Part shown: positions 1 to 8,140 of the stretch, one piece after another
How positions within the stretch are numbered: position 1 is the stretch's first letter
How the letters are laid out: the number at the start of each line of letters is the position of its first letter
Source of the DNA: Zwartia vadi
GTDB lineage: Bacteria > Pseudomonadota > Gammaproteobacteria > Burkholderiales > Burkholderiaceae_B
Direction of reading: 5' to 3'
Assembly: GCF_030410375.1 (NCBI RefSeq)
Contig: NZ_JAUHHE010000010.1
Coordinates: 62,001 to 126,000 of the forward strand
Length of the DNA: 64,000 bases
Notes under the pieces: model-generated
Databases searched by the model: none
Told to the model about the DNA's origin: nothing
Seen by the model: only the letters and a program-made list of their open reading frames with translations
Made by a program: the position numbers and the translations under genes

Positions 1-265
1 CTCCGCCAGTTCGTACAGTGTCGATATGTGAGCCCGTCATGATGGGAGCGAGCTCTGGACGCATACCTGCGCGAATGCCAAAAATGTTACCGATAGGATC
101 GACTGCAATCGACATATCGAGCTCTTTCATCCAGCCTATCACTAGATCTCTGCCTAGCTTGTCTTCATCTGTTAAAGCGAGGCGACAACAGGCATTGCTT
201 TCGGTACGACCGATGTCAGCAAGTCTTTGAATTTGGCTTAACAGGCGTTGGCCGTTTATACGCAT
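1..265 (-). CDS. M20-family amidohydrolase, carbamoylase/allantoate type (N-terminal part)
   Basis: The first 88 residues of a gene that runs off the left edge of the window. The translation contains GNIFGIRAG and then MTGSHIDTVRTGG, the metal-binding S/G-H-x-D segment of the hydantoinase/carbamoylase (HyuC, AllC) branch of M20 metallopeptidases. These cytoplasmic enzymes hydrolyse N-carbamoyl amino acids or ureido acids. The ATG at 265 is chosen; a GTG at 277 is in frame and possible. It lies 15 bases behind the diaminopropionate ammonia-lyase gene on the same strand, so the two are probably co-transcribed, an arrangement recalling the E. coli yge/hyu nitrogen-compound cluster. The exact substrate cannot be told from the fragment. 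Confidence 0.8.
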   Translation of the reverse strand, partial: MRINGQRLLSQIQRLADIGRTESNACCRLALTDEDKLGRDLVIGWMKELDMSIAVDPIGNIFGIRAGMRPELAPIMTGSHIDTVRTGG

Positions 266-280
266 GAGGTCACCCACTGA

Positions 281-1510
281 TTAGGCTAATACTTCTTGCG
301 CAGTCTTGCCGACCACTTCTTTATAGATAACGGGATCCGTATCGCCTTCGCTACCAATAAGCAAGACACGCGAGTTGCCATCTAAGCCAAGCGCATGCCT
401 GAGCGTTGGATTGTCCTGGGTTGCCATCAATAATCCCAAGCCTGTGCTTCCTGTCTCTCCAGAGACGATTTTCGGATCATTTCCAATTGGATTAGCGAAC
501 ACACGCATGCCTTCAAGTGCGAACTTGTCTGCAATCGTGGCGTAGCAATTAATACCGTTTTTCAAAATATCCCAAGCGACGGGAGAGACCTCGCCACAGG
601 CCAGTCCAGCCATGACGGTGTCGAGATCACCCGTGACGACAACCGGGTGACCGGCCTGACCACTTTGAAAGAAGCAGTCCGCGCGTTCAGGTTCAATGAT
701 GACAAACTGCGGGCGCTTGGCTCCCCATGCTTGCCAGAAAGTCGCACAGACAGAGGCGGCGAGCGCTCCGACACCTGCTTGCACTAAGACATGAGTCGGA
801 GGATGATCGCGCAATGCGTTCACAATTTCCCGTGACATCACGCCATAGCCGTGCATGACGTCAATCGGAATATCGCGATAACCTTCGTACGTCGTATCCG
901 AAACGACCGTCCATCCGTTTTCAGCGGCTTGTTGCGCAGCATGGTGAACCGAGTCATCGTAATTGCCTTTTACGCGAATGACTTCAGCGCCATAAAAAGC
1001 AATCGCTGCACGACGACCTTCGCTCACAGTTGCGTGGATGTAGATGACACAACGACAGCCAAACAGCTGAGCACCCCACGCGACTGAACGGCCATGATTG
1101 CCGTCAGTGGCGCAGGTCACGGTCATCTTTGAAATGATGTTTGCATATTTACCGGACAAGATTTCCTCTGGAGATGCCAGATGACCATCATGTTGGGCGG
1201 CAATGTTTTTTTGGATCAGGCGAAATACTGCGTAAGCACCACCAAGAGCTTTAAAGCTCTTTAAACCAAATCGTGTACTTTCGTCTTTGTAATAAAGCGC
1301 AGAAATGCCGAGCTTTTTGGCGAGCATTGGCAAAGCGTGCAGAGCAGTGCTTGCATAGCCTGGCCATCCGGAGATTTCTTTTTCGGCGGCATCAAAACCT
1401 AGTTTGTGAAGAATGGTCGCTCTGAATTGTCCGTAATCGTCATCGGCAGCGCTTGCAACGGGGTTTGTATAGAGCGCGACGCCATCGCCTTGCAAAATCT
1501 GGGCTTTCAT
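281..1510 (-). CDS. dpaL: Diaminopropionate ammonia-lyase
   Basis: A 409-residue PLP enzyme of fold type II, close to the roughly 400 residues of E. coli YgeX/DpaL. The Schiff-base lysine sits in FGLKSFKALGGAYA (about residues 82-95), and the DGNHGRSVAWGAQ segment follows as in the family. The enzyme converts D- or L-2,3-diaminopropionate to pyruvate and ammonia in the cytoplasm. It is followed on the same strand by an M20 amidohydrolase and faces a divergent M20 deacetylase gene, so its context is release of nitrogen from unusual amino acids. I saw no convincing promoter in the 166-base divergent region. Family assignment is strong; use of D-isomers is inferred from the family. Confidence 0.93.
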   Translation of the reverse strand: MKAQILQGDGVALYTNPVASAADDDYGQFRATILHKLGFDAAEKEISGWPGYASTALHALPMLAKKLGISALYYKDESTRFGLKSFKALGGAYAVFRLIQKNIAAQHDGHLASPEEILSGKYANIISKMTVTCATDGNHGRSVAWGAQLFGCRCVIYIHATVSEGRRAAIAFYGAEVIRVKGNYDDSVHHAAQQAAENGWTVVSDTTYEGYRDIPIDVMHGYGVMSREIVNALRDHPPTHVLVQAGVGALAASVCATFWQAWGAKRPQFVIIEPERADCFFQSGQAGHPVVVTGDLDTVMAGLACGEVSPVAWDILKNGINCYATIADKFALEGMRVFANPIGNDPKIVSGETGSTGLGLLMATQDNPTLRHALGLDGNSRVLLIGSEGDTDPVIYKEVVGKTAQEVLA

Positions 1511-1676
1511 TGTGAACCTGACTCAAAGTTATTAGTTAATCTTTTCTAGGATAGACGATCTAACCGCTTTTTTTGTTGAATTGTGCATAGCAGTATGATG
1601 AAGTTCACTCAGAGAGTGGTATAAAAAACCTTTGTTGGCAATTCATTCGCCCCATGGCATCGCAACCGAGCATACT

Positions 1677-2858
1677 ATGACTTATTCACCTACCGTCCAG
1701 AAAACGATTAGCCTACTTGAAACACTCGTGGGTTTCGACACCACCAGTCGGGAATCCAACCTTGGTTTGATTGAGTACGTGCGCGATCATTTACAGTCCC
1801 TCGGACTGGCGGTTCGTCTGTCCTATGACGCGGATAAGCGTAAAGCAAACCTCTTTGCAACCTTGGGCGACCCTAAAGGAAGAGGGATTGTCCTCTGCGG
1901 CCACACCGATGTCGTCCCGGTTGACGGCCAAGCGTGGGATACGGATCCTTTTAAAGCGCATATCTCCGATGGCAAGATTTACGGCCGTGGTGCGGTGGAT
2001 ATGAAAGGCTACATCGCGGCATCACTGGCCATGTTGCCGGCTTTTATGAACAGCAATCTCAAGCAGCCTTTGAATATCGGCTTGACCTATGACGAAGAGG
2101 TTGGTTGTATCGGAGTCCAGACCCTTATCAAAGATCTCGCCCAAGCAGGCATCCATCCTGCAGGTTGTTTCGTGGGTGAGCCTACTCGCATGCAGGTGAT
2201 GACGGGACACAAGGGTATGCGGGTCACGCGTTGTCGCGTGCGTGGTCTCGAGGCCCATTCTTCGATGGCTCCGGAGGCTGTCAGTGCGATTGAGTATGCA
2301 GCGCGACTGATCGAAAAAATACGCAACATGGCCTTACAAATTCAAAAGGACGGCCCGTTCGATCCCATGTTTAAAACGCCTCACAGCACGATGCAGACAG
2401 GCGTGATTCACGGCGGAACAGCTCCCAATATCGTTGCCAAGGATTGCGAGTTTATTTTTGATTGTCGCACTTTGCCTCAGGGTAATTCAGATGAGCTGAT
2501 TCGTCAGGTCCAGGAGTATGCTGAGTCACTTAAAGCTGAGATGCGCAGGATCTCTGCTGAGGCGGATATTTCGTTTGAGACGATTTCCAACTCAGCACCG
2601 CTCGCCACTGAGGAAAATGCACCGATCACCTATCTGGGTACGAGTCTCGCGCGCAACAATATGCTGGGTCGCGTTTCATTCGCCACCGATGCGGGTTGGC
2701 TGAGTCGCGCAGGAGTGCCCTGCGTTGTCGTGGGGCCTGGCGATATTGCCGTCGCCCACAAGCCAAATGAATTCATTGAGATTAGTCAGCTTGAGGAATG
2801 TCTGGGTTTTATGGATCGTTTGCGCGAGCGCATGACACAAGAAGTTTTGCTGACCTAA
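1677..2858 (+). CDS. Acetylornithine deacetylase-like M20 peptidase
   Basis: A 393-residue protein from the ATG at 1677. A longer reading from a TTG at 1632 adds 15 unconvincing residues. It has the M20/ArgE zinc motifs: CGHTDVVPVDG, GRGAVDMKGY, and TYDEEVGCIG with the catalytic Glu-Glu pair, followed by the dimerisation domain. ArgE-type enzymes remove the acetyl group of N2-acetylornithine. Here the neighbours are diaminopropionate lyase and a D-aminoacylase, not arginine biosynthesis genes, so a catabolic N-acyl amino acid may be the true substrate (inference). It is followed by a strong terminator at 2889-2926. Confidence 0.88.
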   Translation: MTYSPTVQKTISLLETLVGFDTTSRESNLGLIEYVRDHLQSLGLAVRLSYDADKRKANLFATLGDPKGRGIVLCGHTDVVPVDGQAWDTDPFKAHISDGKIYGRGAVDMKGYIAASLAMLPAFMNSNLKQPLNIGLTYDEEVGCIGVQTLIKDLAQAGIHPAGCFVGEPTRMQVMTGHKGMRVTRCRVRGLEAHSSMAPEAVSAIEYAARLIEKIRNMALQIQKDGPFDPMFKTPHSTMQTGVIHGGTAPNIVAKDCEFIFDCRTLPQGNSDELIRQVQEYAESLKAEMRRISAEADISFETISNSAPLATEENAPITYLGTSLARNNMLGRVSFATDAGWLSRAGVPCVVVGPGDIAVAHKPNEFIEISQLEECLGFMDRLRERMTQEVLLT

Positions 2859-2888
2859 GCCTTTAAAAACTTTCGGATTCACACATAA

Positions 2889-2926
2889 AGCCCGTGTTCA
2901 GTCAGGCTGAGCACGGGCTGTTTTTT
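2889..2926 (+). terminator. Intrinsic terminator between convergent genes
   Basis: A 13-pair stem (AGCCCGTGTTCAG with CTGAGCACGGGCT, one G-U pair) with a 5-base loop and six T after it on the plus strand. It ends the deacetylase transcript. The convergent deacylase gene stops within its T run (2925), so the same hairpin probably also ends that transcript, although only TTT follows on the minus strand. Confidence 0.88.
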
Positions 2927-4361
2927 AGGCTGCTGCCCTACGCAGAACCTGACCGGCGCGCGCGCCGGTTGATGCGCCATTTCTCCAGCTAGCAACGCCA
3001 TTGACGTATACCCGTTGGATCCCTGCGGCAGGGCGCTTGGGGTCGGCAAAGGTCGCGCAGTCACGCACCTCTTGCGGATCGAACACGACTAGATCTGCTG
3101 CATAGCCTGGCGCGATCACGCCACGATCTTTGAGGCCGAATTTCGCGGCGGGCATTCCCGTCATTTTGTAGATCGCGGTTTCCAGAGAAAAAAGCTTGCG
3201 ATCGCGAGTGTAGTGTCCCAGCACGCGCGGAAATGCTCCCCAGAGGCGTGGGTGCGGAAAGGTATCGTGAGGCAAACCGTCTGAACCGATCATGGTCTCA
3301 GGGTGAGCCATGATGCGCTCGACGTCATCCTCATCCATCGAGAAATAAATCGCGCCAGCAGGTTGTAGCGTGGCCAGAAACTCTGTCAGTCCCAGACTTT
3401 GTTCTTTCAACAATTCATCGACATAGCGACCAGCCGTTTCAGGCTTTGCTTTAGACCAAGCGATTAGTGTGCGCGCGGCTTGCTCGACTGCGTCCTGTCG
3501 CAAGACAGTCGACGAAGCGACGTAGGGATAACAATCCATGCAGACATCGCTGCGCGTCAGGGCCTCATCGATCAGGGCCAGCGTTTCAGTCGAGCGACCA
3601 TGATTGGCACGTCCATTGACTTTATGATGCGAGATGACTTGACGCACGCCGAGTGCGTTGGCGATCGACATAGCTTCCGTCAAAGCCTCGAGCACCTGTT
3701 CAGCTTCGTTGCGAATATGCGAAGCAATGACAGCATTCGTTCCTCTCAAGGGCTCGCACACGGCTTGAATCTCGTCCGCCGTCGCTGCCTGTGCAGGCGC
3801 GTAATACAGACCAGTAGAGACGCCCACTGCACCGGCATCCAATGCTTCTTGGACAAGTTTTTGCATGTTTGCGATTTCTCCCTCGTTGGCAGGACGATTC
3901 AAATCCTGCATGGTGACCGCGCGCAGGGTGGTGTGGCCGGCAAGGGACGCAACGTTGATCGCGGAGGGTGTTTTCTCCAGCGCTTCGAAATACTCCTTGA
4001 AGGAGTCGTAGCGTTGAGCGGAGTCGTCAGCAACCAGATTTAACGGAGGCACCGCATTGGTGCGTCCAAGTGGCGCAAGACTGATGCCGCAATTGCCCGT
4101 GATCACGGTTGTCGCGCCTTGGCTGATCTTGGGTTGCATGGACGGGTCGGCCAGTACCAGCCGATCATCATGCGTGTGCACATCAATAAATCCCGGGGAG
4201 ATGGTTAAACCATCCACATCGACCACTGTGTCCGCCTCGACTTGGAGGTTGGGACCCACCGCATTAATTCGACCGTTGCAAATCGACACGTCCGCCCGAT
4301 ATCGGGGATTACCCGTACCATCAATGATTATGCCGTTCTTGAGGAGGAGATCACATTTCAT
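2925..4361 (-). CDS. N-acyl-D-amino-acid deacylase (D-aminoacylase)
   Basis: A 478-residue amidohydrolase-superfamily protein, the usual length of D-aminoacylases. Visible motifs are the HxH metal site in DVHTHDDRL, the family GNCGIS segment, SHIRNE, SHHKVNG and DCYPY, and the late DGLPHD aspartate. The enzyme hydrolyses N-acyl-D-amino acids to the free D-amino acid and a carboxylic acid in the cytoplasm. It is divergent from a peptide-type ABC transporter, with an NtrC-like site in the shared promoter region. This suggests uptake and hydrolysis of acylated or D-amino-acid-containing compounds under nitrogen limitation (inference). The ATG at 4361 starts the typical MKCDLLLKNG sequence. Confidence 0.9.
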   Translation of the reverse strand: MKCDLLLKNGIIIDGTGNPRYRADVSICNGRINAVGPNLQVEADTVVDVDGLTISPGFIDVHTHDDRLVLADPSMQPKISQGATTVITGNCGISLAPLGRTNAVPPLNLVADDSAQRYDSFKEYFEALEKTPSAINVASLAGHTTLRAVTMQDLNRPANEGEIANMQKLVQEALDAGAVGVSTGLYYAPAQAATADEIQAVCEPLRGTNAVIASHIRNEAEQVLEALTEAMSIANALGVRQVISHHKVNGRANHGRSTETLALIDEALTRSDVCMDCYPYVASSTVLRQDAVEQAARTLIAWSKAKPETAGRYVDELLKEQSLGLTEFLATLQPAGAIYFSMDEDDVERIMAHPETMIGSDGLPHDTFPHPRLWGAFPRVLGHYTRDRKLFSLETAIYKMTGMPAAKFGLKDRGVIAPGYAADLVVFDPQEVRDCATFADPKRPAAGIQRVYVNGVASWRNGASTGARAGQVLRRAAA

Positions 4362-4385
4362 GAGGGATTACTTGAGTGTTGTTAG

Positions 4386-4404
4386 TTGCACCATTATGGT
4401 ACAA
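4386..4404. promoter_or_regulatory. NtrC-like enhancer site
   Basis: A 19-base interrupted palindrome, TTG-c-ACCAT-t-ATGGT-a-CAA. It contains TGCACC-N5-GGTACA, matching 11 of 12 positions of the established NtrC consensus TGCACC-N5-GGTGCA. Its centre is about 148 bases before the start predicted from the sigma-54 promoter at 4517-4532, a normal enhancer distance. It lies 25 bases upstream of the deacylase gene on the other strand and might also act there. Confidence 0.7.
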
Positions 4405-4430
4405 GTTCATCAGTTATTCATTAAGTTCTT

Positions 4431-4473
4431 ATTTGTTTCCTAGCGATATTTGTTTCCTAGCGAATATTTGTTT
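4431..4473. repeat. 17-bp tandem repeat, about 2.5 copies
   Basis: ATTTGTTTCCTAGCGA occurs exactly at 4431-4446 and 4448-4463. A partial third copy (ATTTGTTT) follows at 4466-4473. The repeats lie between the NtrC-like site and the sigma-54 promoter. They may be regulator-binding sites, a DNA-bending element or a simple slippage duplication; the sequence does not decide. Confidence 0.8.
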
Positions 4474-4516
4474 TTGTTGTTGTCTCAAAGTTTGGTCTAA
4501 AGCCAATTACTCAATG

Positions 4517-4532
4517 TGGCACGGTAATTGCT
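4517..4532 (+). promoter_or_regulatory. Sigma-54 promoter of the peptide ABC transporter operon
   Basis: TGGCACGGTAATTGCT matches the sigma-54 consensus TGGCACG-N4-TTGCW at every fixed position. GG (-24) and GC (-12) are separated by exactly 10 bases. Transcription would begin near 4543, about 30 bases before the ATG at 4573, leaving room for the GGAG ribosome-binding site at 4563-4566. With the NtrC-like site upstream this is a complete nitrogen-regulated promoter. Confidence 0.85.
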
Positions 4533-4572
4533 TTCAGAGTTGTTGCACGTTTCTAATTATCTGGAGTCTTTT

Positions 4573-6174
4573 ATGAAACTAAATCGACGTGATGTACTGA
4601 AGGGCGCAGCTGGCTTGAGTTTGGCGGCTACTGGCATGGTTGGAGCACCCGCATTTTCTCAGTCCTCCTCGCGAGTGCTGAAATTCGTGCCGCAGTCCAA
4701 TTTGGCAAACTTTGACCCAATTTGGGGCACACAGTACGTTGTGCGTAATGGCGCACAGTTGGTCTGGGACACGCTGTACGGCATGGATGATAAATTGGTG
4801 CCTCAGCGTCAGATGGTTGAGAGTGAAGAGGTCTCTAGCGATGGTCTGACCTGGACCTTCAAACTGCGTCCTGGCATGAAGTTCCACGACGGAGAGCCTG
4901 TTCGCGCAGTCGACGCAGTCGCCAGTATCAATCGCTGGTCGCAACGCGACCCGATGGGTTTGATGATTCGTGCCGTCCAGAAGGAATTGACTGTCGTCAA
5001 TGATTCGACTTTCAAATGGGTCCTTGGCGCACCCTTTCCAAAGATGTTGCTCGCGTTAGGCAAAGTCGGTACGCCGATTTGTTTCATCATGCCGGAGCGT
5101 TTTGCCAAAACAGATCCTTTCAAACAGATTGATGATTACATCGGCTCCGGTCCAATGAAGTTTTCGCGCAAAGAGTTCAAGCCAGGCGCGTTGGCCGTGT
5201 TTGAACGATTCGATGGCTACAACTCACGCAAAGAGCCTTCCAACTGGATGGCTGGCGGCAAACAGATCAATTTTGACCGCATCGAATGGATCATCATGCC
5301 TGATCCCGCTACAGCTTCTGCAGCGTTGCAAAGCGGGGAAGTGGATTGGTGGGAAACACCTCTGCCAGATCTGGTGCCATTGCTTCGCCGCAATCGCAAC
5401 ATTTCTGTCGATATCGCCGATCCTCTGGGTAACGTTGGCTCGTTCCGTATGAACCACCTTCATGCACCCTTTAATAATCCTAAAGTGCGTAGCGCAGTCC
5501 AGATGGCGATTAGTCAAGAGGACTACATGCGCGCTGTGGTCGGATCGGACACCAAGCTCTGGAAAAAGTCTGCCAGCTTTTTTACTCCAGGTACAACCTT
5601 GTACACAGAGAATGGCGGTGAAGTGCTTAAGAATGGTCCCAACATGGAGCTTGCTAAAAAAATGTTGGCCGAATCTGGCTACAAAGGCGAGCCTGTCGTC
5701 TGTCTGGTTGCACAGGATCAGGCGATCACCAAAGCACAGGGTGAAATTACTGCTGACGTACTTAAGCGTTTGGGCATGAACGTTGACTTTGTGGCCACCG
5801 ACTGGGGTACTGTGGGTCAGCGTCGTGCTTCCAAGAACGAGCCAGGCAAGGGTGGTTGGGGTATGTTCCATACGTGGCATGCTGGAGCGGACTGCGCGAC
5901 GATCGCCGGTAACATTGGTGTGCGTGCTAACGGTGACAAAGCCTGGTTTGGGTGGCCAAGCGTGCCTCCCGTCGAGCAAGGGGTTGATGAATGGTTTGCC
6001 TCATCCAGCATCGAAGGTGAAAAGGCTGCCTTTGCCAAAATCAACAAGGCGGCTATGGATGGGGTTGTTTACATCCCCACAGGATTCTTCTACACCTATC
6101 AAGCTTGGCGCAAGAATGTCACCGGTATTGTTGGTGGCCCCTTGCCCTGGTTCAATGGCGTGAAGAAAACCTAA
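4573..6174 (+). CDS. Peptide/nickel-type ABC transporter substrate-binding protein (SBP_bac_5)
   Basis: 533 residues from the ATG at 4573, preceded by GGAG. The N-terminus NRRDVLKGAAG followed by a hydrophobic stretch and PAFSQS is a twin-arginine (Tat) signal, so the receptor is exported folded to the periplasm. The body is a family-5 solute-binding protein (DppA/OppA-like): the opening residues LKFVPQSNLANFDP, LRPGMKFHDGEPV and later SGEVDWWETP segments are typical. It is the first gene of a five-gene transporter operon plus SDR, driven by the sigma-54 promoter at 4517. The ligand is unknown; peptides, D-amino-acid peptides or N-acyl amino acids fit the neighbours. Confidence 0.92.
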   Translation: MKLNRRDVLKGAAGLSLAATGMVGAPAFSQSSSRVLKFVPQSNLANFDPIWGTQYVVRNGAQLVWDTLYGMDDKLVPQRQMVESEEVSSDGLTWTFKLRPGMKFHDGEPVRAVDAVASINRWSQRDPMGLMIRAVQKELTVVNDSTFKWVLGAPFPKMLLALGKVGTPICFIMPERFAKTDPFKQIDDYIGSGPMKFSRKEFKPGALAVFERFDGYNSRKEPSNWMAGGKQINFDRIEWIIMPDPATASAALQSGEVDWWETPLPDLVPLLRRNRNISVDIADPLGNVGSFRMNHLHAPFNNPKVRSAVQMAISQEDYMRAVVGSDTKLWKKSASFFTPGTTLYTENGGEVLKNGPNMELAKKMLAESGYKGEPVVCLVAQDQAITKAQGEITADVLKRLGMNVDFVATDWGTVGQRRASKNEPGKGGWGMFHTWHAGADCATIAGNIGVRANGDKAWFGWPSVPPVEQGVDEWFASSSIEGEKAAFAKINKAAMDGVVYIPTGFFYTYQAWRKNVTGIVGGPLPWFNGVKKT

Positions 6175-6188
6175 CTCTGGTTTGAGTC

Positions 6189-6249
6189 GATCAGGTTACA
6201 CAATCTGGTGCGCGCACTCCTTTGGTGCGCGCACCATTCTTACCTGATC
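6189..6249. repeat. Nested inverted repeat between receptor and permease genes
   Basis: An inner 12-pair stem (TGGTGCGCGCAC at 6206-6217 with GTGCGCGCACCA at 6225-6236, 7-base loop) is embraced by an outer 8-pair stem (GATCAGGT at 6189-6196 with ACCTGATC at 6242-6249). No T run follows, so it is not a classic terminator. Such hairpins after receptor genes often protect the receptor mRNA or lower downstream expression, which would give excess receptor over permease. Confidence 0.7.
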
Positions 6250-6295
6250 AACTGTTGTATCGGATTCAACCTAGTAGCACGGAAACTCCATCACC

Positions 6296-7237
6296 ATGTT
6301 TAGTTATATTGTTCGCAGGGTATTAGCGACCATACCGGTCATGCTAATCGTGGCCCTGTTTGTGTTTAGCCTGCTCTATATCGCCCCGGGCGATCCGGCT
6401 GTTGTCATTGCTGGCGATCAAGCCAGTCCCGCCGACGTCGAAAGAATCAGAGCCGGTTTGGGTTTGGACAGACCATTTCTTGTCCGCTTTTCCGAATGGT
6501 TCTTTAATTTGCTTCGAGGCGATCTTGGTGTCTCGATGTTCACGAATATTCCAGTCAGCGAGCTGATCGGTCAGCGTATCGAACCGACCTTGTCGCTGAT
6601 GGTGCTGACGCTTATTTTGGCTGTTGGCATCGCTGTACCGATCGGTGTCTTGGCCGCCTGGAAAGCCGGCACTTGGATTGATCGCGCTGTGATGGCAATT
6701 TCTGTGGTCGGATTTTCCGTGCCCGTTTTTGTTGTCGGTTATCTCTTAAGCTTTTTCTTCTCTCTTGAACTCGACTGGTTTCCTGTGCAAGGTTACGTTT
6801 CCTACACCAAGGGGTTCGGTGTTTGGTTCGAGCATTTGATCTTGCCTGCGATTGCGTTGGGCTTTGTTTACATCGCGTTGATCGCGCGCATCACGCGCGC
6901 CACGATGCTTGAGGTGTTGTCCCAGGACTACATTCGCACAGCAAAAGCCAAGGGCATGAGTCAAACGGGTATTTTGTTTGTCCATGCGCTTAAAAACGCG
7001 GCCGTCCCTGTGGTCACAGTGATCGGTATTGGTGTTGCTTTGCTGATTGGTGGAGCTGTCGTGACGGAAAGTGTATTTGCGATTCCCGGTTTGGGACGTT
7101 TGACTATCGATGCGATTGTGCGCCGCGACTATCCGCTTATTCAGGGACTTGTCGTCGTGTTCAGCTTTGTCTACGTGTTGGTCAACCTCGCGGTCGATCT
7201 GATCTACACAATCGTTGATCCCAGGATTCGTTACTAA
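6296..7237 (+). CDS. ABC transporter permease, DppB type
   Basis: A 313-residue inner-membrane protein beginning MFSYIVRRVLATIPVM, the standard start of DppB/OppB permeases, with about six membrane segments. The cytoplasmic EAA-type loop lies around AKAKGMSQTGILFVHALKNA, where it would dock onto the ATPases. The C-terminus (DLIYTIVDPRIRY) is also typical. Its stop overlaps the next start (TAATG), showing translational coupling with the DppC-type permease. It forms the heterodimeric membrane channel of the importer. Confidence 0.93.
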   Translation: MFSYIVRRVLATIPVMLIVALFVFSLLYIAPGDPAVVIAGDQASPADVERIRAGLGLDRPFLVRFSEWFFNLLRGDLGVSMFTNIPVSELIGQRIEPTLSLMVLTLILAVGIAVPIGVLAAWKAGTWIDRAVMAISVVGFSVPVFVVGYLLSFFFSLELDWFPVQGYVSYTKGFGVWFEHLILPAIALGFVYIALIARITRATMLEVLSQDYIRTAKAKGMSQTGILFVHALKNAAVPVVTVIGIGVALLIGGAVVTESVFAIPGLGRLTIDAIVRRDYPLIQGLVVVFSFVYVLVNLAVDLIYTIVDPRIRY

Positions 7238-8127
7238 TGACTCAATTTGCTGCTGCCCCCACATTACCGGATTTGCTGAAACCTCGTCGCCAACGCAAGG
7301 GCTTCTTTGGTTTCCTGCTGAATAATCCCACGATCGCCTTTGGCGCTGGTTTGTTGCTCGTGATGTTGTTTATCGCTGTGTTCGCACCTTGGCTCGGAAC
7401 AGTTGATCCGACCGAGTTGGCACCGCGTAACCGCAACCTCGAGCCTTCCGCCAAACACTGGTTCGGTACCGATGCCTTCGGTCGAGATATTTATTCGCGC
7501 GTGATGTATGGCGCTCGAGTATCGCTCACGATCGGTTTTGCTGTGGCCTTTCTGGCTTCGGCTATCGGACTGTTGATTGGTTTGATTTCAGGTACTTTCC
7601 GTCGCGCCGATGCCATCATCATGCGCGTGATGGATGGTCTGATGTCTATTCCCCCAATCCTGTTGGCGATTGCTTTGATGGCATTGACGCGTGCAAGCGT
7701 TGAAAACGTGGTGATTGCGATTACGATCGCAGAGATTCCACGCGTTTCTCGTCTGGTGCGAGGCGTTGTGTTGTCGCTCAGAGAGCAAGCGTATGTCGAT
7801 GCCGCGATTTCTTGCGGTTGTCGCATGCCGATGCTGATCTGGCGTCATATTCTGCCCAATACACTGGCGCCTTTGACTGTACAGGCAACATACATCTGCG
7901 CATCGGCGATGATCACTGAGTCGATCCTGTCGTTTATCGGTGCGGGCGTTCCCCCGATCATTCCTTCGTGGGGCAACATTATGGCTGACGGTCGTACGCT
8001 CTTCCAGATCTTGCCTTACATCATCTTTTTCCCAGCGGTTTTCTTGTCGCTCACCGTGCTGGCTGTCAACCTGATGGGTGACGGTTTCCGTGACGTGCTG
8101 GATCCTCGCAAGTCGAAAACAAGCTGA
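7237..8127 (+). CDS. ABC transporter permease, DppC type
   Basis: A 296-residue inner-membrane protein. The [18 protein letters not shown] segment after the first membrane helix is the DppC/OppC hallmark. The EAA-type loop is near [17 protein letters not shown], and the C-terminus [11 protein letters not shown] is standard. It overlaps the preceding permease gene by one base and pairs with it. No unusual feature was seen. Confidence 0.93.
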   Translation: MTQFAAAPTLPDLLKPRRQRKGFFGFLLNNPTIAFGAGLLLVMLFIAVFAPWLGTVDPTELAPRNRNLEPSAKHWFGTDAFGRDIYSRVMYGARVSLTIGFAVAFLASAIGLLIGLISGTFRRADAIIMRVMDGLMSIPPILLAIALMALTRASVENVVIAITIAEIPRVSRLVRGVVLSLREQAYVDAAISCGCRMPMLIWRHILPNTLAPLTVQATYICASAMITESILSFIGAGVPPIIPSWGNIMADGRTLFQILPYIIFFPAVFLSLTVLAVNLMGDGFRDVLDPRKSKTS

Positions 8128-8140
8128 TTGGAGATATCTC

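Noticed and set aside
3480..4043. 187-codon plus-strand ORF
   Set aside because: Antisense to the conserved D-aminoacylase gene, with no domain of its own.
5224..5979. 251-codon minus-strand ORF
   Set aside because: Antisense to the family-5 receptor gene; no recognisable protein features.
8078..8140. ATG start of the DppD-type ATPase at 8078
   Set aside because: Lies in the permease coding region; TTG 8141 has GGAG at the right distance and gives the family N-terminus.
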